A stretch of 64,000 nt of DNA. It comes from Helichrysum umbraculigerum (Eukaryota > Streptophyta > Magnoliopsida > Asterales > Asteraceae). How positions within the stretch are numbered: position 1 is the first letter of the stretch; the number at the start of each line of letters is the position of its first letter. Positions 47,901-59,100 of the stretch are shown here, one piece after another. Below the pieces are notes generated by a model. The model was not told where the DNA came from. It searched no databases and saw only the letters and a program-made list of their open reading frames with translations. The translations under genes and the position numbers were made by a program. Where the stretch lies: the NCBI GenBank assembly GCA_949592205.1, contig CATIUR010000014.1:1364001-1428000 (forward strand). The letters run 5' to 3'.

Positions 47901-49394
47901 GTTAAGCCTCGTCCCTCCGGTCTCCCCCTGTATGACTAGGGTTCTACCGACAGTGAGAGGTATGCGAACAATTTTGTCGTAGCAGATGATTTTGGCGCGA
48001 TGTTTGGATAACCAATCCATGCCTACGATGACATCGAAACTCCCTATCTCAATAGGCATAAGATCTATGGAGAAGGTTTCGTCGGCTAGATTTAAGGTGC
48101 AATTAGGTATCACACTATCTGTTCCTATCAGTTTGCCATTTGCTAGCTCTACGGTGTACTTAACGTCTAAAGCAACAGGTGTAATGTCAAGTAGAGGGCA
48201 AAACTCATCGGAAATAAAACTCCTATCGGCACCAGTATCAAACAGAATAGAAGTAGTTAAATTGTTGAGGAGGAACATACCCGTGACCACATTCGGGTCC
48301 TGACGGGCGTCCCCTGAGTTGATCACGAAGGCGCTACTTTTGGCGTTGTTGTTGTTGCGGTGGTTGTTGTTGTTGTTGCCCTTATTCTTCAATTTTGGGC
48401 AAGAATCCCTGAAGTGTCCTGGGTTTCCACATTCGTAGCAGGACTTAGGTTGTCGGGTATTTCTGTCAGAGGGGTTGTTGTTGGATTTGGGAGCTCGGCA
48501 ATCCTTAGTCAAATGCCCGTGCCTCCTGCAGTTGTTGCAAGGAGTACCGCACTGACCAAAATGGTGGTAGTTACACTTGGGACAATAAGGCATGTCCCCG
48601 GTGTAGCTGCGGGTGGTTTCAGAGTTGGAGGTGTAGACTTGGATGGCGTTGTTTTTCTTGTTTGAGTTGTGGTAGTGTTCAGTGGATTTGCGTTTGTTGT
48701 TGTTGGAGGATGAGGTGTTGGAGGTCTCACGGCTGACAACCAGAGCCATGAGTTCGTGGGCCAATCGAATGGCACTCTCAGTAGTAGTTGGTTTGGATGA
48801 GGCGACGTTTCCCTGAATGTTCTCGGGGAGTCCACGAATGTATTTCTTAATGCCCTTACTTTCTGGTTCGACCAAACCCGGGCATAATAAAGCAAACTGC
48901 TGAAACTTGGTGGTGTATTCAGCAACATCATTTCCCTGCACCGTCAGGTGCCAGAATTCTTCCTCCAGCCTGTGCAATTCTTCTTCAGGACAGTACTTTT
49001 CTGTCAGCTTCTTCTTCAGTTCGGCCCAAGGAAGTCGGTTTGCAACCTCAAGGCCTACAGAGTTTGCGTGGGTTTTCCACCACGTGAGTGCACCTTCCTG
49101 AAAGGTGTAAGCAGCGAATTTGACCTTGTTGTTCTCAGTACAGTAGCAGAGACTGAAAACAGATTCCATGCGCTCAATCCAACGAATTAAGCCAATGGCA
49201 CCTTTCGTGCCCTTGAAGTATAGCGGTTTACAGCTAAGAAAGTCCTTATAGGAACAGGGTTTGGGTGGTGGAGTATTGGTTGCAGTGTCCTCGCTACCGG
49301 GTGGTGTTCGGGTAGCCAAGGCTTCGGTCACACTGCGGGCAATGATTCCCGCGATCTCAGCTTCGCTAAGGGTAATTTGACGACGAGGAGGCAT
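44949..49394 (-). pseudogene. Gypsy-3 gag-pol polyprotein with one TAG
   Basis: ATG at 49394. Gag core (residues 45-220), zinc knuckles CNNCRRHGHLTKDC and CYECGNPGHFRDSC near 283-325, protease LFDTGADRSF near 385, RT with VFIDDILIYS near 700-730 and WGAPVLFVKKKDGSFRMCID upstream. The TAG at 46914-46916 falls between RT and RNase H (LTTLT*KDKKFDWTG) and the same frame continues: RNase H (VYCDASHQGLG), integrase HHCC (HPGSDKMYHG, CLTCSKVK), D-D-E (MDFITKLP, SDRDSRF, QSERTIQ) and a chromodomain-like C-terminus (VKVRWN, FTWERED) ending at 44949. All catalytic residues seen are intact, so a single base change separates it from a full polyprotein. Confidence 0.96.
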
Positions 49395-49824
49395 GATGCT
49401 GAGTAAGAAAGAACAAGGAAATGAAATAAGATACTAGTCCGAGTGTGATGAACTAGTGATGTGTTTGTCAACCCAAGACAAAACATTAGAGAGAAGGAGG
49501 CCTATATTCATATAATATAGCCTAAAGTTGTAATGAGGTCTATTCATGTAAATATAAGTATATCACATAATAACCTATTGAGTGTCTAGCATAGACGTGT
49601 TTTGAGTCCCGTTTCTCTCGAGGTCAGAGTCAACTAATGTATTCCTGTTCAACATAACTCTTTCAGATTTCACATCATCTTTCTCTAATTGTACATAGTT
49701 GATCAGGCTATGTTAAATTAAAGTCGTATGATGTAATCCCTGAACTAGTCATACCTAATAAGGAATACTGCCTAACGGTCATAGTCTAGGCCCACTAAAT
49801 GCAACCTAGTTCACTATAACCTTA
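49395..49824 (-). other. Gypsy-3 leader
   Basis: About 430 bp between primer site and gag start on the minus strand; no frame or repeat recognised. Confidence 0.7.
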
Positions 49825-49837
49825 GGCTCTGATACCA
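49825..49837 (-). promoter_or_regulatory. Gypsy-3 primer-binding site
   Basis: Minus strand TGGTATCAGAGCC three bases inside the right LTR; initiator-Met tRNA type. Confidence 0.92.
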
Positions 49838-49840
49838 ATC

Positions 49841-52391
49841 TGTGACACCCCCAAATTTAATGATTTGCGGAAGCTCGATTTGGGTGTCACTAATCAATAT
49901 ACAAAGCACATAAGATATAATGAACGACCACTATATGCGTCGTTTTAAACTTGTATAGATACAGTAAATGTTTACATCAAAATATAGTTACATTAGCTCG
50001 GTTCCTGAAATTTAGAGATTACATAGCATAATTACTTTTACAAAATATAATAATGCAGTCCAATCTCTAGTTGTATGTATGCTGACTCGAGCTAATAATT
50101 CCTGCTTGTGCAGCCAAACTACTGCTGGGTACCTGTGATAAATACTAAAATGGGTCAGCGAAAACGCTGGTGAGCTCACAGGTTTGTATGTCAATGTATA
50201 GTTGTCAGAACCGCAAGATTTATATTGAATTTAAAATGCAATTAAGCAAAATAAAAGTTATACTGTCCATGAGCACATAGTCTGAGCTTAACTTGATTTG
50301 TCAGGCCCAATTAAGGAAACCTAACTTGAAATGCCTCCTACGAGTGTCTAATCCACACTCGTCTTCCCAAATGCTAATACATCCGTTTGACCGGTTAGTG
50401 CGTGCTAACCCGGATGAGGATTGTCAATCCTATATGATATCATATACTAACATTCACGCTATAAAATACTAGAGACTATGCTTATGGAGGACTTTAAATT
50501 GATTAGCTTGAAACTCGTGTAGTATTTGAAGTTTGGCACTTGCGTTCTACTTGTAAAACAAAATCGAGTAGTAATATCACACCCCTAGTTGTAAAGCAGT
50601 GAAAACGGGGCTATGAAACTCACCTGAGTCTTGAAGTGTTTAATTTAATAAACTTGAAGTAATTAGCAGTGAATTGATGTCCAAAGACTTGAAACCTGAA
50701 TGTGTTCACGACACTTGATTGTTATTAATTGTACCGGTATCTCGAAAGACTACCTTTGTAGTTGTTATACAACTTTATATATATGCCCAAATTACTACTA
50801 TTTGGTTGATTGAATTGATACAAGTTACATCGACTTGTTTGATTCTGAAATATGTTTGAAAACATGTACGGCCCGTTGGTGACGGATTTGTAATAATAAT
50901 CTCAACTATTATTATTTTTATTTCGTGGCGTTTTACTTGAAAAATGTGTTTTGATTATGTTTTAGAAGCCGTTACGGAATCTAAGTACGGGGGTCCGGGG
51001 GCAGCGCCCCTGGTAGCGGGGTCCAAGGGGCGGCAGCCCCTGGCGGGGTCCAAGGGGCAGAGCCCGTGGCTGGGGTCGAGCTGCCAGGTCAGCTTGGAAA
51101 ATTTTTATTTCTACTATATTGCTTTGACGAAAAACGCATTTGGGATCTGAATTCGGGTAAAATCGAGTGATAAATTTCGAGTCTCGACACTTAGTAAAAA
51201 TCTGCTGTTTTATGCGACACAATCATGCGACACTAAATGGATTATGCGACACAAGGGTTGTGTCGCATAGGAGTGCGACACAATGTCCATACGACACAAG
51301 GGTTGTGTCGCATGGATGCGAAATGCTGATTCAACAGCGACATAATGATTGTGTCGTATGGGGTATGCGACATAGTGGTTGTGTCGCAGGACTTGCGACA
51401 CTAATTCTCGGGTACGACACAAGATACGACACAAGGGAGTTTATGCGACACAAAGGCCAAAATACGACATAACATGCGACACAAGGCTTGTGTCGCATGG
51501 ATGAACACCAGACCAGAAAGTCCGGCTGTTACGATTTTTCCGGCCAAAAATCCGTTTTAAACCCGTTTTCAAGTTGTAATTTCGTGTTCTATACATTGTA
51601 ATGGACATATACTAGTTATAATAACAACCACAAATGAAAAATACTAAGAATCGAGAGGTTTCGGGATTTTGTCGGAAACTTACAATTTGCCGAAATGAAA
51701 ATCCGGAAAGGTAGCGTTGTAGATCGTAGCGAGGTGGTCGTGAATCTCTAAAAATATTGATGATCCGGTTGCGTTTCGTGGTGTTATTTGCGAATTTCGT
51801 TGATTTTTGGTGTTGGAGGTGATAGAGAGAAAATAAGAGAGGAGAGAGAGAAAGAAATTGAGAAATGAAAGAAAAAGAGAAAGAGATGGTGGTTTTGGGT
51901 GGGAGTTCCAAATTCTCAGTCTGCGCCTCCGCGCTCCGTGTGGTGTTCGTTTTCTCCGTTGTTCAAACGTTAAATAATTATTTTATAGGTTTTAATATAC
52001 TTTTTAAATTACTAACTATTGTAAGAATGTTTTATGTAATATTTTACCAGATATCTAATTGTTTTGTGAAATTACATTTTATTCGCGTTTATATTAATTG
52101 TGTGATAAAACTTGGATACTAAATATTATAACAAATAATATTCTAAATAAAGTTGCGTTATTAAATAATATTTGTATTACTTAATAAAATTGTTCACCAA
52201 CGTCCGTATTTATTGTGTCGAAATTCATTCGATTTGAGACTCATACGATTTAAACAAACCGTATAATTGTAGATATATATTCAACAATATATATAATAAT
52301 TGATACATTAATTAGCCTAACACAGAACTAATTACATGTATTCAAGCTTGATTAGGCACTAAATTCTAGTCCTAAATTGACGGTTGTCACA
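49841..52391 (-). repeat. Gypsy-3 5' LTR
   Basis: 2,551 bp copy of 42363-44914 with the same hairpin clusters (50989-51076, 51212-51498). Confidence 0.96.
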
Positions 52392-53110
52392 CTGGTGTTC
52401 TGCAGTGTGGGGACCGCGTAATAAAGGTGTACATCTCTCATTGGTGCAGAACCTGCTTTTCCTGCTCCTACACATGGGCCTGCTCCTAGGATCCTTTTCT
52501 TAACATTTAACTTTTATTAATTTAAAAACAAAGCCCAATTTTAATATCTTTAGTTAATATTTATTAGCCTAAATATTAGATGGGCTTTGTCCCATTTTTT
52601 TGTTTTGAGAATAAAAACTTAGCCGCTAGCCCGCACCTTCTTCCTTCTTCTTCGTGTCTGGTTTGCCCTTCATCTTCTTCTTCCTTCATTCTTTTATTTT
52701 ATTTTATTTTGTTTATTTATTTGTTTAATCGATATAAACCGTTGGAAAGCAAAAAAAATAAAAAATAAAAAGCAAAACATCACATTGATCAACGTTTAAG
52801 ATGGCATGGTGGTGGTGAACGACGGGCTTGAACGCCGACGGGGTGTCGAGAACGCCGTGCCCGGTGTTCAAGCGGTTGAACGGCGATGCCGTTTATCCCC
52901 CGCTCCCCATGCTCTAAATATTATTTAGATTGTTGTTTCACACAAACTGTAAAGGACCATTAACTAAACGATTATTTATATATACGATTTAACTATTTGT
53001 GGTATTTGCACTTCAATATGATGTCTTCATTACTTGCAAAATTTAATTTTCAAGAAATCATCGACTATTTTAAATGTTGTAGCCCGCAAATTTTGCGGGT
53101 TATGATCTAG
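52392..53110 (+). mobile_element. 3' terminal part of a Helitron (probably the gene-capturing one)
   Basis: The region ends with a perfect 8 bp hairpin CCCGCAAA/TTTGCGGG (53083-53099), seven bases, then CTAG (53107-53110) followed by T: a textbook Helitron 3' terminus. No terminal duplication is expected or seen. Upstream text (52800-52915, GC-rich) is unlike its AT-rich surroundings and could be another captured piece. The element plausibly extends left through 42362 and beyond, because Gypsy-3 and Gypsy-2 are later insertions, but the TC start was not located. Confidence 0.75.
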
Positions 53111-53149
53111 TTGTTATATTATAATCTAATAATATTTAATTATTAATTG

Positions 53150-53230
<81 letters not shown>

Positions 53231-53273
53231 TACTACTATTATTATCATCATCATTATTATTATTATTATTATT
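53150..53273. repeat. (ATT)n microsatellite
   Basis: About 40 TTA/ATT units with a few TAC and TCA interruptions near 53228-53255. Confidence 0.97.
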
Positions 53274-53416
53274 AAAAAGATTCAGAAAACGGTCTTTGAC
53301 AAATCTCGTTGTCCATGATATCTTCTATATTTTGTTTTAATTTTCCAGTTTTTTATTTATTTTTTTAATTATAACAAATATTAGAGGGGCTAAGTGTAAT
53401 CATTTTAAATTAAAAT

Positions 53417-53833
53417 TGTGATGCCGTAGATCTCCGAATCGCAATTAGAACAGATTAACAGGTGCGGAATTCAAATTAATCAAACAAGAGAAATGAATTA
53501 GAAAGTGATAACAAGAAGTATTTGATCAAATGTGCTTTTGTATTAATAAGAAATCACTGAGAGAATTTCTGGAACAAACTTACAAAAGACTTAACCAAAA
53601 TGAGCTATTAACAACCTATTTATAGACTCATGCAAAATGACTTATGCGACAATACATAAGAAACTTTGACCAGGTCAATCCGTCAATGCTTATTAACGGA
53701 TTGACTACAGCTCCGACAATAGACCATTCACGTAACATATTACTCACGGACTCTCTATTGTCGCACCAATACAACACTTAGACAGATTTATAAACAAAAT
53801 AAAATCAAGCCTTAGACATTTTGTGCTCTAACA
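53417..53833 (-). repeat. Copia-3 3' LTR
   Basis: Minus strand starts TGTTAGAGCAC right after a purine tract AAGGGGGAGTT (53834-53846) and carries a TATA-like CTATAAATAGG near 53606-53616. The plus-strand left end TG at 53417 or 53419 is approximate. There is no second LTR copy in the window and no pol, so the 5' part of the element is lost. Confidence 0.78.
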
Positions 53834-53876
53834 AACTCCCCCTTGGATAATGCTTGATTTTCTTTAAACTTGAGCT

Positions 53877-55376
53877 TTATTTATATCCTGGCAGATTGCA
53901 TCCAGCATGAACACCTTGAGCGCAGCACACGGCGACCACCCGTTGGAATTTCAAAGCCATTGCTTCATCATCAAATGAATCGTCATAAGTGATGTGATTA
54001 TCTCTTAGAGCTTCCAAATCATCTTTTGAGAGATTAATCAAACTCAAGGGATCAAACAAATATACGATGGTTTCACGATTCCACATTATATCTCCCTTGT
54101 AATCTCTGTCATAGCATCCAATCTCAGCTTCACCTGTGCTTCCATTATATCTCCAATAGCTCACAAATTTCCAGAAATTGATTGGAAGTTTTTCAAGTGG
54201 AATTTTCATCAAACATTTAACCCATGGATAAGTAGTAATCACTCTTGGTTGATTTGAAATTGGTTCTACATCAAAATTATCCACTCTCCTTCTTGGAAAT
54301 ACTTCTTCCACCCACGTATACTTTTCTTTCTTAAATTCTCGATATAACGCTCCAGCCATCCAATCAACTAACTCATTTTCAGAATGATTCACAATGTTGA
54401 GTTGAGCGATATGATTTATTTCACATTTTGGAAGTCTCCCCAATTCTTTAAACGATCTTCGAAAATATTGAAGTCCATCAGTTCTTTTGACAATAAAGAC
54501 TTTATTGTCATTATCGTATTTCCAGCTGATTATTCTTCCAACACATTCTCGTTTTGGTATCTTGAAAAATCTTCTAACTTTCATCTTCTTCGTTTGATCA
54601 GGTTGTTTCGGATACCACCAAGGAAAGGTTCTTTCTGGAACTTGTTCTTCATCTGAATTGATCCAAAAGCTATCATAAGAACCTGTAAAAGTATTAGGAT
54701 GCTCAAAAATACCTTCTGGATGTAACTCATCTTCAGAATCCACCCAGTCTTCAATATTCACGTAATCATCTCCTGGTTCAAACCCCGGTGGAAACTCTGT
54801 ATCAGATTCATCAAACTCGTAATCTCCATTATTGCATAATTCCACAAATGGAATTAAGTCATCAACAATAATATTCAATGGAGTAGGACACAGACGCTCT
54901 TCCTCTTCCACACTATCCGATAACTCTTCTTTATCAAACTTTTGCGAAGATTCTCCAAGCTCGAAAGTAGAAGTTTCACCGACTTCAAGATCATCAAACA
55001 TATCTCCAATGTCCAAAGACTCTAAGCCTGCATCTCCAAGATCATCAAAGTCAACATTCTCAAAGCTTGGTTCAGGAGTTAAAACCATAGAAGGAGGAAC
55101 AGCACTGATTGGTTCAACATTCATGGGTTCTTCCATATCAACATGTTCAAAAAGTACCATAGCTTGAGAAAAATTTGGTTGATCACCAGTATGTCCATCC
55201 TGTCTATTATTATCATCATTATGACTTGAACCCTCATTATGCACGTTCTCATTTTCATTATCAACAATCTGATCATCATTTAATCCCATATTTCCTTGAT
55301 CATTATCATCATCCTGATCATCATCATTTGCATCATCAACATCATGCACATTTATCAGCAAGGATAAAAGTTGCAA
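53877..55376 (-). CDS. Copia-3 extra 3' ORF, function unknown
   Basis: An open frame of 499 codons; the first ATG is at 55289 (about 470 residues), and the frame is already open further upstream from a TTG at 55376, so the true start may be lost. It ends 31 bp from the polypurine tract and 43 bp from the LTR. Residues 1-200 are highly acidic (D/N/E runs, then EFPPGFEPGDD near 200-215). The C-terminal 250 residues look folded and aromatic-rich: WWYPKQPDQTKKMKVRRFFK, KYTWVEEVFPRRRV, NFWKFVSYWRYNGSTGEAEIG and GVHAGCNLPGYK. No RT, integrase, protease or zinc motif and no membrane segment is visible. The place, directly before PPT and LTR on the coding strand, fits an accessory ORF downstream of pol. 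I do not know its function. A host gene captured by chance is less likely given the spacing. Confidence 0.75.
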   Translation of the reverse strand: MQLLSLLINVHDVDDANDDDQDDDNDQGNMGLNDDQIVDNENENVHNEGSSHNDDNNRQDGHTGDQPNFSQAMVLFEHVDMEEPMNVEPISAVPPSMVLTPEPSFENVDFDDLGDAGLESLDIGDMFDDLEVGETSTFELGESSQKFDKEELSDSVEEEERLCPTPLNIIVDDLIPFVELCNNGDYEFDESDTEFPPGFEPGDDYVNIEDWVDSEDELHPEGIFEHPNTFTGSYDSFWINSDEEQVPERTFPWWYPKQPDQTKKMKVRRFFKIPKRECVGRIISWKYDNDNKVFIVKRTDGLQYFRRSFKELGRLPKCEINHIAQLNIVNHSENELVDWMAGALYREFKKEKYTWVEEVFPRRRVDNFDVEPISNQPRVITTYPWVKCLMKIPLEKLPINFWKFVSYWRYNGSTGEAEIGCYDRDYKGDIMWNRETIVYLFDPLSLINLSKDDLEALRDNHITYDDSFDDEAMALKFQRVVAVCCAQGVHAGCNLPGYK

Positions 55377-55552
55377 AATTGGTTAACCAAAAGGACAAAA
55401 AAATACGAGAAAAAAAAGTTTAGAGACAAAATCGGCGAAAATTAATAATCACATGTACAAAATATGGAATTTACCCGAAGATAATAAATAGTCTCAAACC
55501 TTGCACACTTCCGATTGATGAGTAAGGTTCAAATAGGTACAGCAACTTTGGG

Positions 55553-56068
55553 TGATAATGAGGGAACCAATAGGAATCTGGCACGTGTCACTTTACTCTC
55601 TCCTCCACATTTTTTAAAATTAAATATATCTCAAACGGTAAGACGAAAAGTTATAAAAATTGCACCATAAAAATCAACGTTTTATTCTCTTCGATTAGAG
55701 ATGTGACAAGGAATATTTTTGACGAACTTTTTTTTTTCCATTTTTTAGAGGGTTTTGAAAACGAGTAACACGTGTGTTAGAAGCTGGTAACACATGTGTT
55801 ACCAGCGAGTAACACATGTGTTACCAGCAACTAACACATGTGTTACCAGCAACTAACACATGTGTTACTAATTTTGTAAAATAAAAAAAATTCATCGAAA
55901 GTATACCTTGTGAGATGGCAGATCGAAGAGAAAAAAATGCTGATTTTTATGGTGTAATTTTTATGATTTTTCGACTTATCATTTGGGAGATATTTAAGTT
56001 TTAAAAATGTGGGGGAAAGTGGATTTTGTGACACATAACATGTTCTGGTTGGTTCCTCTATTCTCATC
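55553..56068. mobile_element. Foldback element with tandem palindromes
   Basis: Diverged inverted arms of about 180 bp (left from TGATAATGAGGGAACCA, right to TTGGTTCCTCTATTCTCA) share AATATATCTCAAACGG-like and ACCATAAAAATCA-like words. The centre (55764-55869) holds five tandem palindromes. Borders are approximate and no target duplication was recognised. Confidence 0.8.
55764..55869. repeat. Tandem TAACACATGTGTTACCAGC palindromes
   Basis: Five units of about 20 bp, each centred on the perfect palindrome AACACATGTGTT (first unit AACACGTGTGTT). They form the apex of the foldback element. Confidence 0.95.
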
Positions 56069-56199
56069 AAAAATCTCATTCTCATCTTAACTTCACCAAA
56101 TATTTTTACATCTGCACCAATTCCTACTTAAAAGTCTTCGTAGTTTGAAGAAGGTGCCAACGGTAATTATTTATTACTCGTTAATTAATATTGCAGCCA

Positions 56200-58446
56200 T
56201 TATAACATAAATGGCCTAAGCTCGATACCTTCTATAATCAGATTGTTGAAAAAATCAGGCTTCCTGCCGCTTAAACTTATATAGAGCCATCCGTGATCTT
56301 GTAACAGATTGAATGGTTTGCATAGCATGACTTCCATCAAACCATCCTTTCTTTCTTCAATGAAACTACATCGGATATCCATGTAATATTTTTTCAGCTT
56401 AACTCCTTCATACTCATTCACTGGTAAATTTGATGAGTCATGCGATCCATCATCATTTGTTGGCTTAATTGTAGGTATATTGAATGGAACCTGATTCATA
56501 TGTATCGACATTGTACCTTGATAAATCCGATCGAACCACAGACTGCTTTCAAAAAGAACAGTATCATCTGGATGAGTTGGGTTGTCTTGAAATTTGAACA
56601 CAAGATAGCATGTGTAGATATAGTGAGGTGAATACATAAGCGACTCAAGTCTACACGCGAGACTAAACGAGACCAAATCAGTAACTTTTATCGCCTCATG
56701 GAACCTGTTGATGCACATATAAATTAAGATTTGTAAGAGTTGTTGGTACAAATTAAATATGGCTAGAAATTGTATACAATAAGAGTTTCATTTTTGGGTT
56801 TATTGTTTCGTTATGTATTAAACTTTACACTTTTTACTATTGTATGGGACATACTTTTATTTGTTCTATTGTATATAGTGAACTTATAAATATGGTCTAT
56901 TATATGTATTATTTCCTTTTTGGGTGTGTCCAAAAAATGAAACTTTCCTATTTAGGCCTTACCCAAAATTAAAAGGAAATATTACATACAATAAACCATA
57001 CTTACAAGTTCAATAAATATAATAGAAGTTTTCAAAATTCAATTCAATTCATACAATGGTAGAAAGTGTAAACTTTAATACATAACGAAACAATAAACAC
57101 TTCATTTTTAATAGTGAGAACCTGGATTCAGATAAAGGTATACTATCTATACGTTTTTCATCATATTCATCCCATTTGATGAGATTTGTAGCTGGTATCA
57201 TGGAGCATATCCCGTGGGTTGATTTGCAAAGGAAATACCACTGTTAACCAAAGAATATAAAAAAATTTGTTAAATCTTGAATGTAGCAAGAATTAATTTC
57301 CTAAGATTGATATATATTTAGATATGTTCCTTTGGAACAAAATCTGTCATACCTCACTACATTAAGTTCGGGTCACGAGACATTAAGTAATAACATCAAA
57401 CTCTCACAAAATGTTCAATTTACTAAATGATAAAAATTTGTTTACTTAAATCAAACCATAACTATACGTAATATGTTTAAGGATAACCAACATTTATAAA
57501 AATGTGTATAAGGATAACAAAAGTTTATAAAACTGTTTAAAATGATGAATTCTTATTAGCTTCATTCGCCATAAAGACGAAAATTTTAAAAGTTAAGTTA
57601 TTTTTTTCTTAAAGATATTAAATTAATTGTTTACTAGATTTAACATTTTGTGAAAGTTTTGTACTCTACCTTTCTACTAACCCTGTTAAGTTCTATCACA
57701 AGGTTGAAAGAGGAGAGAGAATTGATTACCACCCGACTTTCACCATGATGACCAAAGAAACCCTCACAAAGACGGAGGTAGAGCTCTTTTTTGGTGGTGT
57801 GATCCAAAGGCTTATCTGACTTCCGAATAAAACGTCGATAGTTATCTGGCAACTTTTTCTCCCAGTATTCTTCATCATCATTATCCATAACCACTTCATC
57901 TGTTGTCATTGAGAGACTTTCAATTCCTTCAATATCCTCATGCTGCATTTGTAAGTTAAAATTAAAAAAAAAAAAAACCACCAACTATGATATATATGAT
58001 TATATGATACATCTCTTCAACAAGAGTCTTGTAAATGTTACTTTAAAATAAACTAAAGACTTAATTGTTTGGAAAAGAGAAACTTAATTACCATCTCTTT
58101 GGGCTTAAATTCAAATCCCTGAATTATGAGATCAGATAATGTGTATGACCCTGATAATTTCTCTATCTCAATGTCAAAAGTAGCATTTGGCATATGATTA
58201 ACGAAATGCCACATATTGATTGAACGCCAGTTGTTGTCTGTCAATTTTGCACGATGTAAAGAGTGTACACTCAACTCTTTCGTTTTCCATTTGATCTTGG
58301 TCACATGTACGGTTTTGGAATCGTCGAACAGAAATTTAAACACCAAGCTTGCTGTATACAACGTACCAAGTGATAACATGCTAGTTTTTATGTGACATTT
58401 TATATTTTGGGATTCCTCATATCTATATATAGCTGTCATTGAAAAC
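56200..58446 (-). CDS. Tandem PP2 (phloem protein 2-like) gene, 3' part in four exons
   Basis: Exons on the minus strand: 58092-58446, 57733-57942, 57122-57240, 56200-56704, all with GT...AG borders and consistent phase (for example GAATCCAG|GTTCCATGAG gives ESRFHE). The first exon is the end of one PP2 unit (TSMLSLGTLYTASLVFKFL, SDLIIQGFEFKPKEM). The other three form a complete second unit: KLPDNYRRFIRKSDKPLDHT, KKELYLRLCEGFFG, WYFLCKSTHGICSMIPATN, SFSLACRLESLMYSPHYIYT, LIIEGIELRPFML and stop at 56200. PP2 units bind glycans in phloem and defence lectins; tandem PP2 genes, some fused to kinases, are known in plants. Upstream exons of the first unit were not found to the right, so the gene is truncated or has a very long intron. 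A MITE lies in the last intron. Confidence 0.85.
56796..57100. mobile_element. MITE-A copy 2, in a PP2 intron
   Basis: 305 bp, GGGTTTATTG start and CAATAAACAC end, inverted arms, perfect 9 bp duplication TTCATTTTT (56787-56795, 57101-57109). Clearly related to 10160-10452 but diverged. It lies between exons at 56704 and 57122. Confidence 0.92.
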
Positions 58447-59100
58447 CTGTAGATTTATAAAAGTACGTCAATATGTAAAGCTATTTTAAAGAGGCTGACG
58501 AAGAGGAATTAATTACATGATGATAACGTTGATAAGTATTGATAACAACAGCGGCATAGCTAGGAATTTTACGTTGGATGGGTTAAACAAAGCAAATACT
58601 AATAATGCTCGAAAAAATATGATGAATTGTAAAAAACTTACAAAAAAAGAAAATATAAATCAACTAGATAATTTTAGCGCCACATGACGCTCTATTACAT
58701 CTTTGGTAAAATCATCTAATCTAGAATTCATACTAAAACAATAATAGATTCATTTGAACTTAATCAAAGTTTTACCAATTGAAACTATCAAAGAAGATAG
58801 TAAATTTTTACTTTTGTAAAAAAAAAAAAAAAAAGTTAATATACGACATTAACAAGTATATGTATATTGGAATTTGGATTGGATAAATTGCAAACAAAAT
58901 AAGAAATCGGTTAGTATCTTGCATGAGCTATTGTCAAATTAAGGGTCGTGGATTACTAGTTACTACAGTTTCGTTGGGTGCTTTATTTTTCTGTGGGGTA
59001 TTTTTTTTTGTTTTAATTTGATAAGTTGATATAGTACCTTCTATTTAAAGTAAAAATAATTTAAATATGTCAAGAGTTTGTTACTACGGGAATATTTTTA
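58447..59100. other. Intron or intergenic DNA, no gene
   Basis: AT-rich with a poly-A run near 58820. I looked for missing PP2 exons here and saw none. Confidence 0.5.

Larger units (their letters stand above)
42363..52391 (-). mobile_element. Gypsy-3: near-intact Ty3/gypsy chromovirus-like element
   Basis: LTRs 42363-44914 and 49841-52391, TG...CA, with a perfect CTGGT duplication (42358-42362, 52392-52396). Minus-strand gag-pol of 1,481 codons is broken only by one TAG. The purine tract AGGGGGAGAA lies beside the left LTR and the primer site beside the right. By eye the LTRs differ at about 14 positions, so insertion is recent. It shares LTR size, GCGACACAA hairpins and terminal GGGGGTGTNACA with Gypsy-2 and is a candidate helper family. 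Confidence 0.97.
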
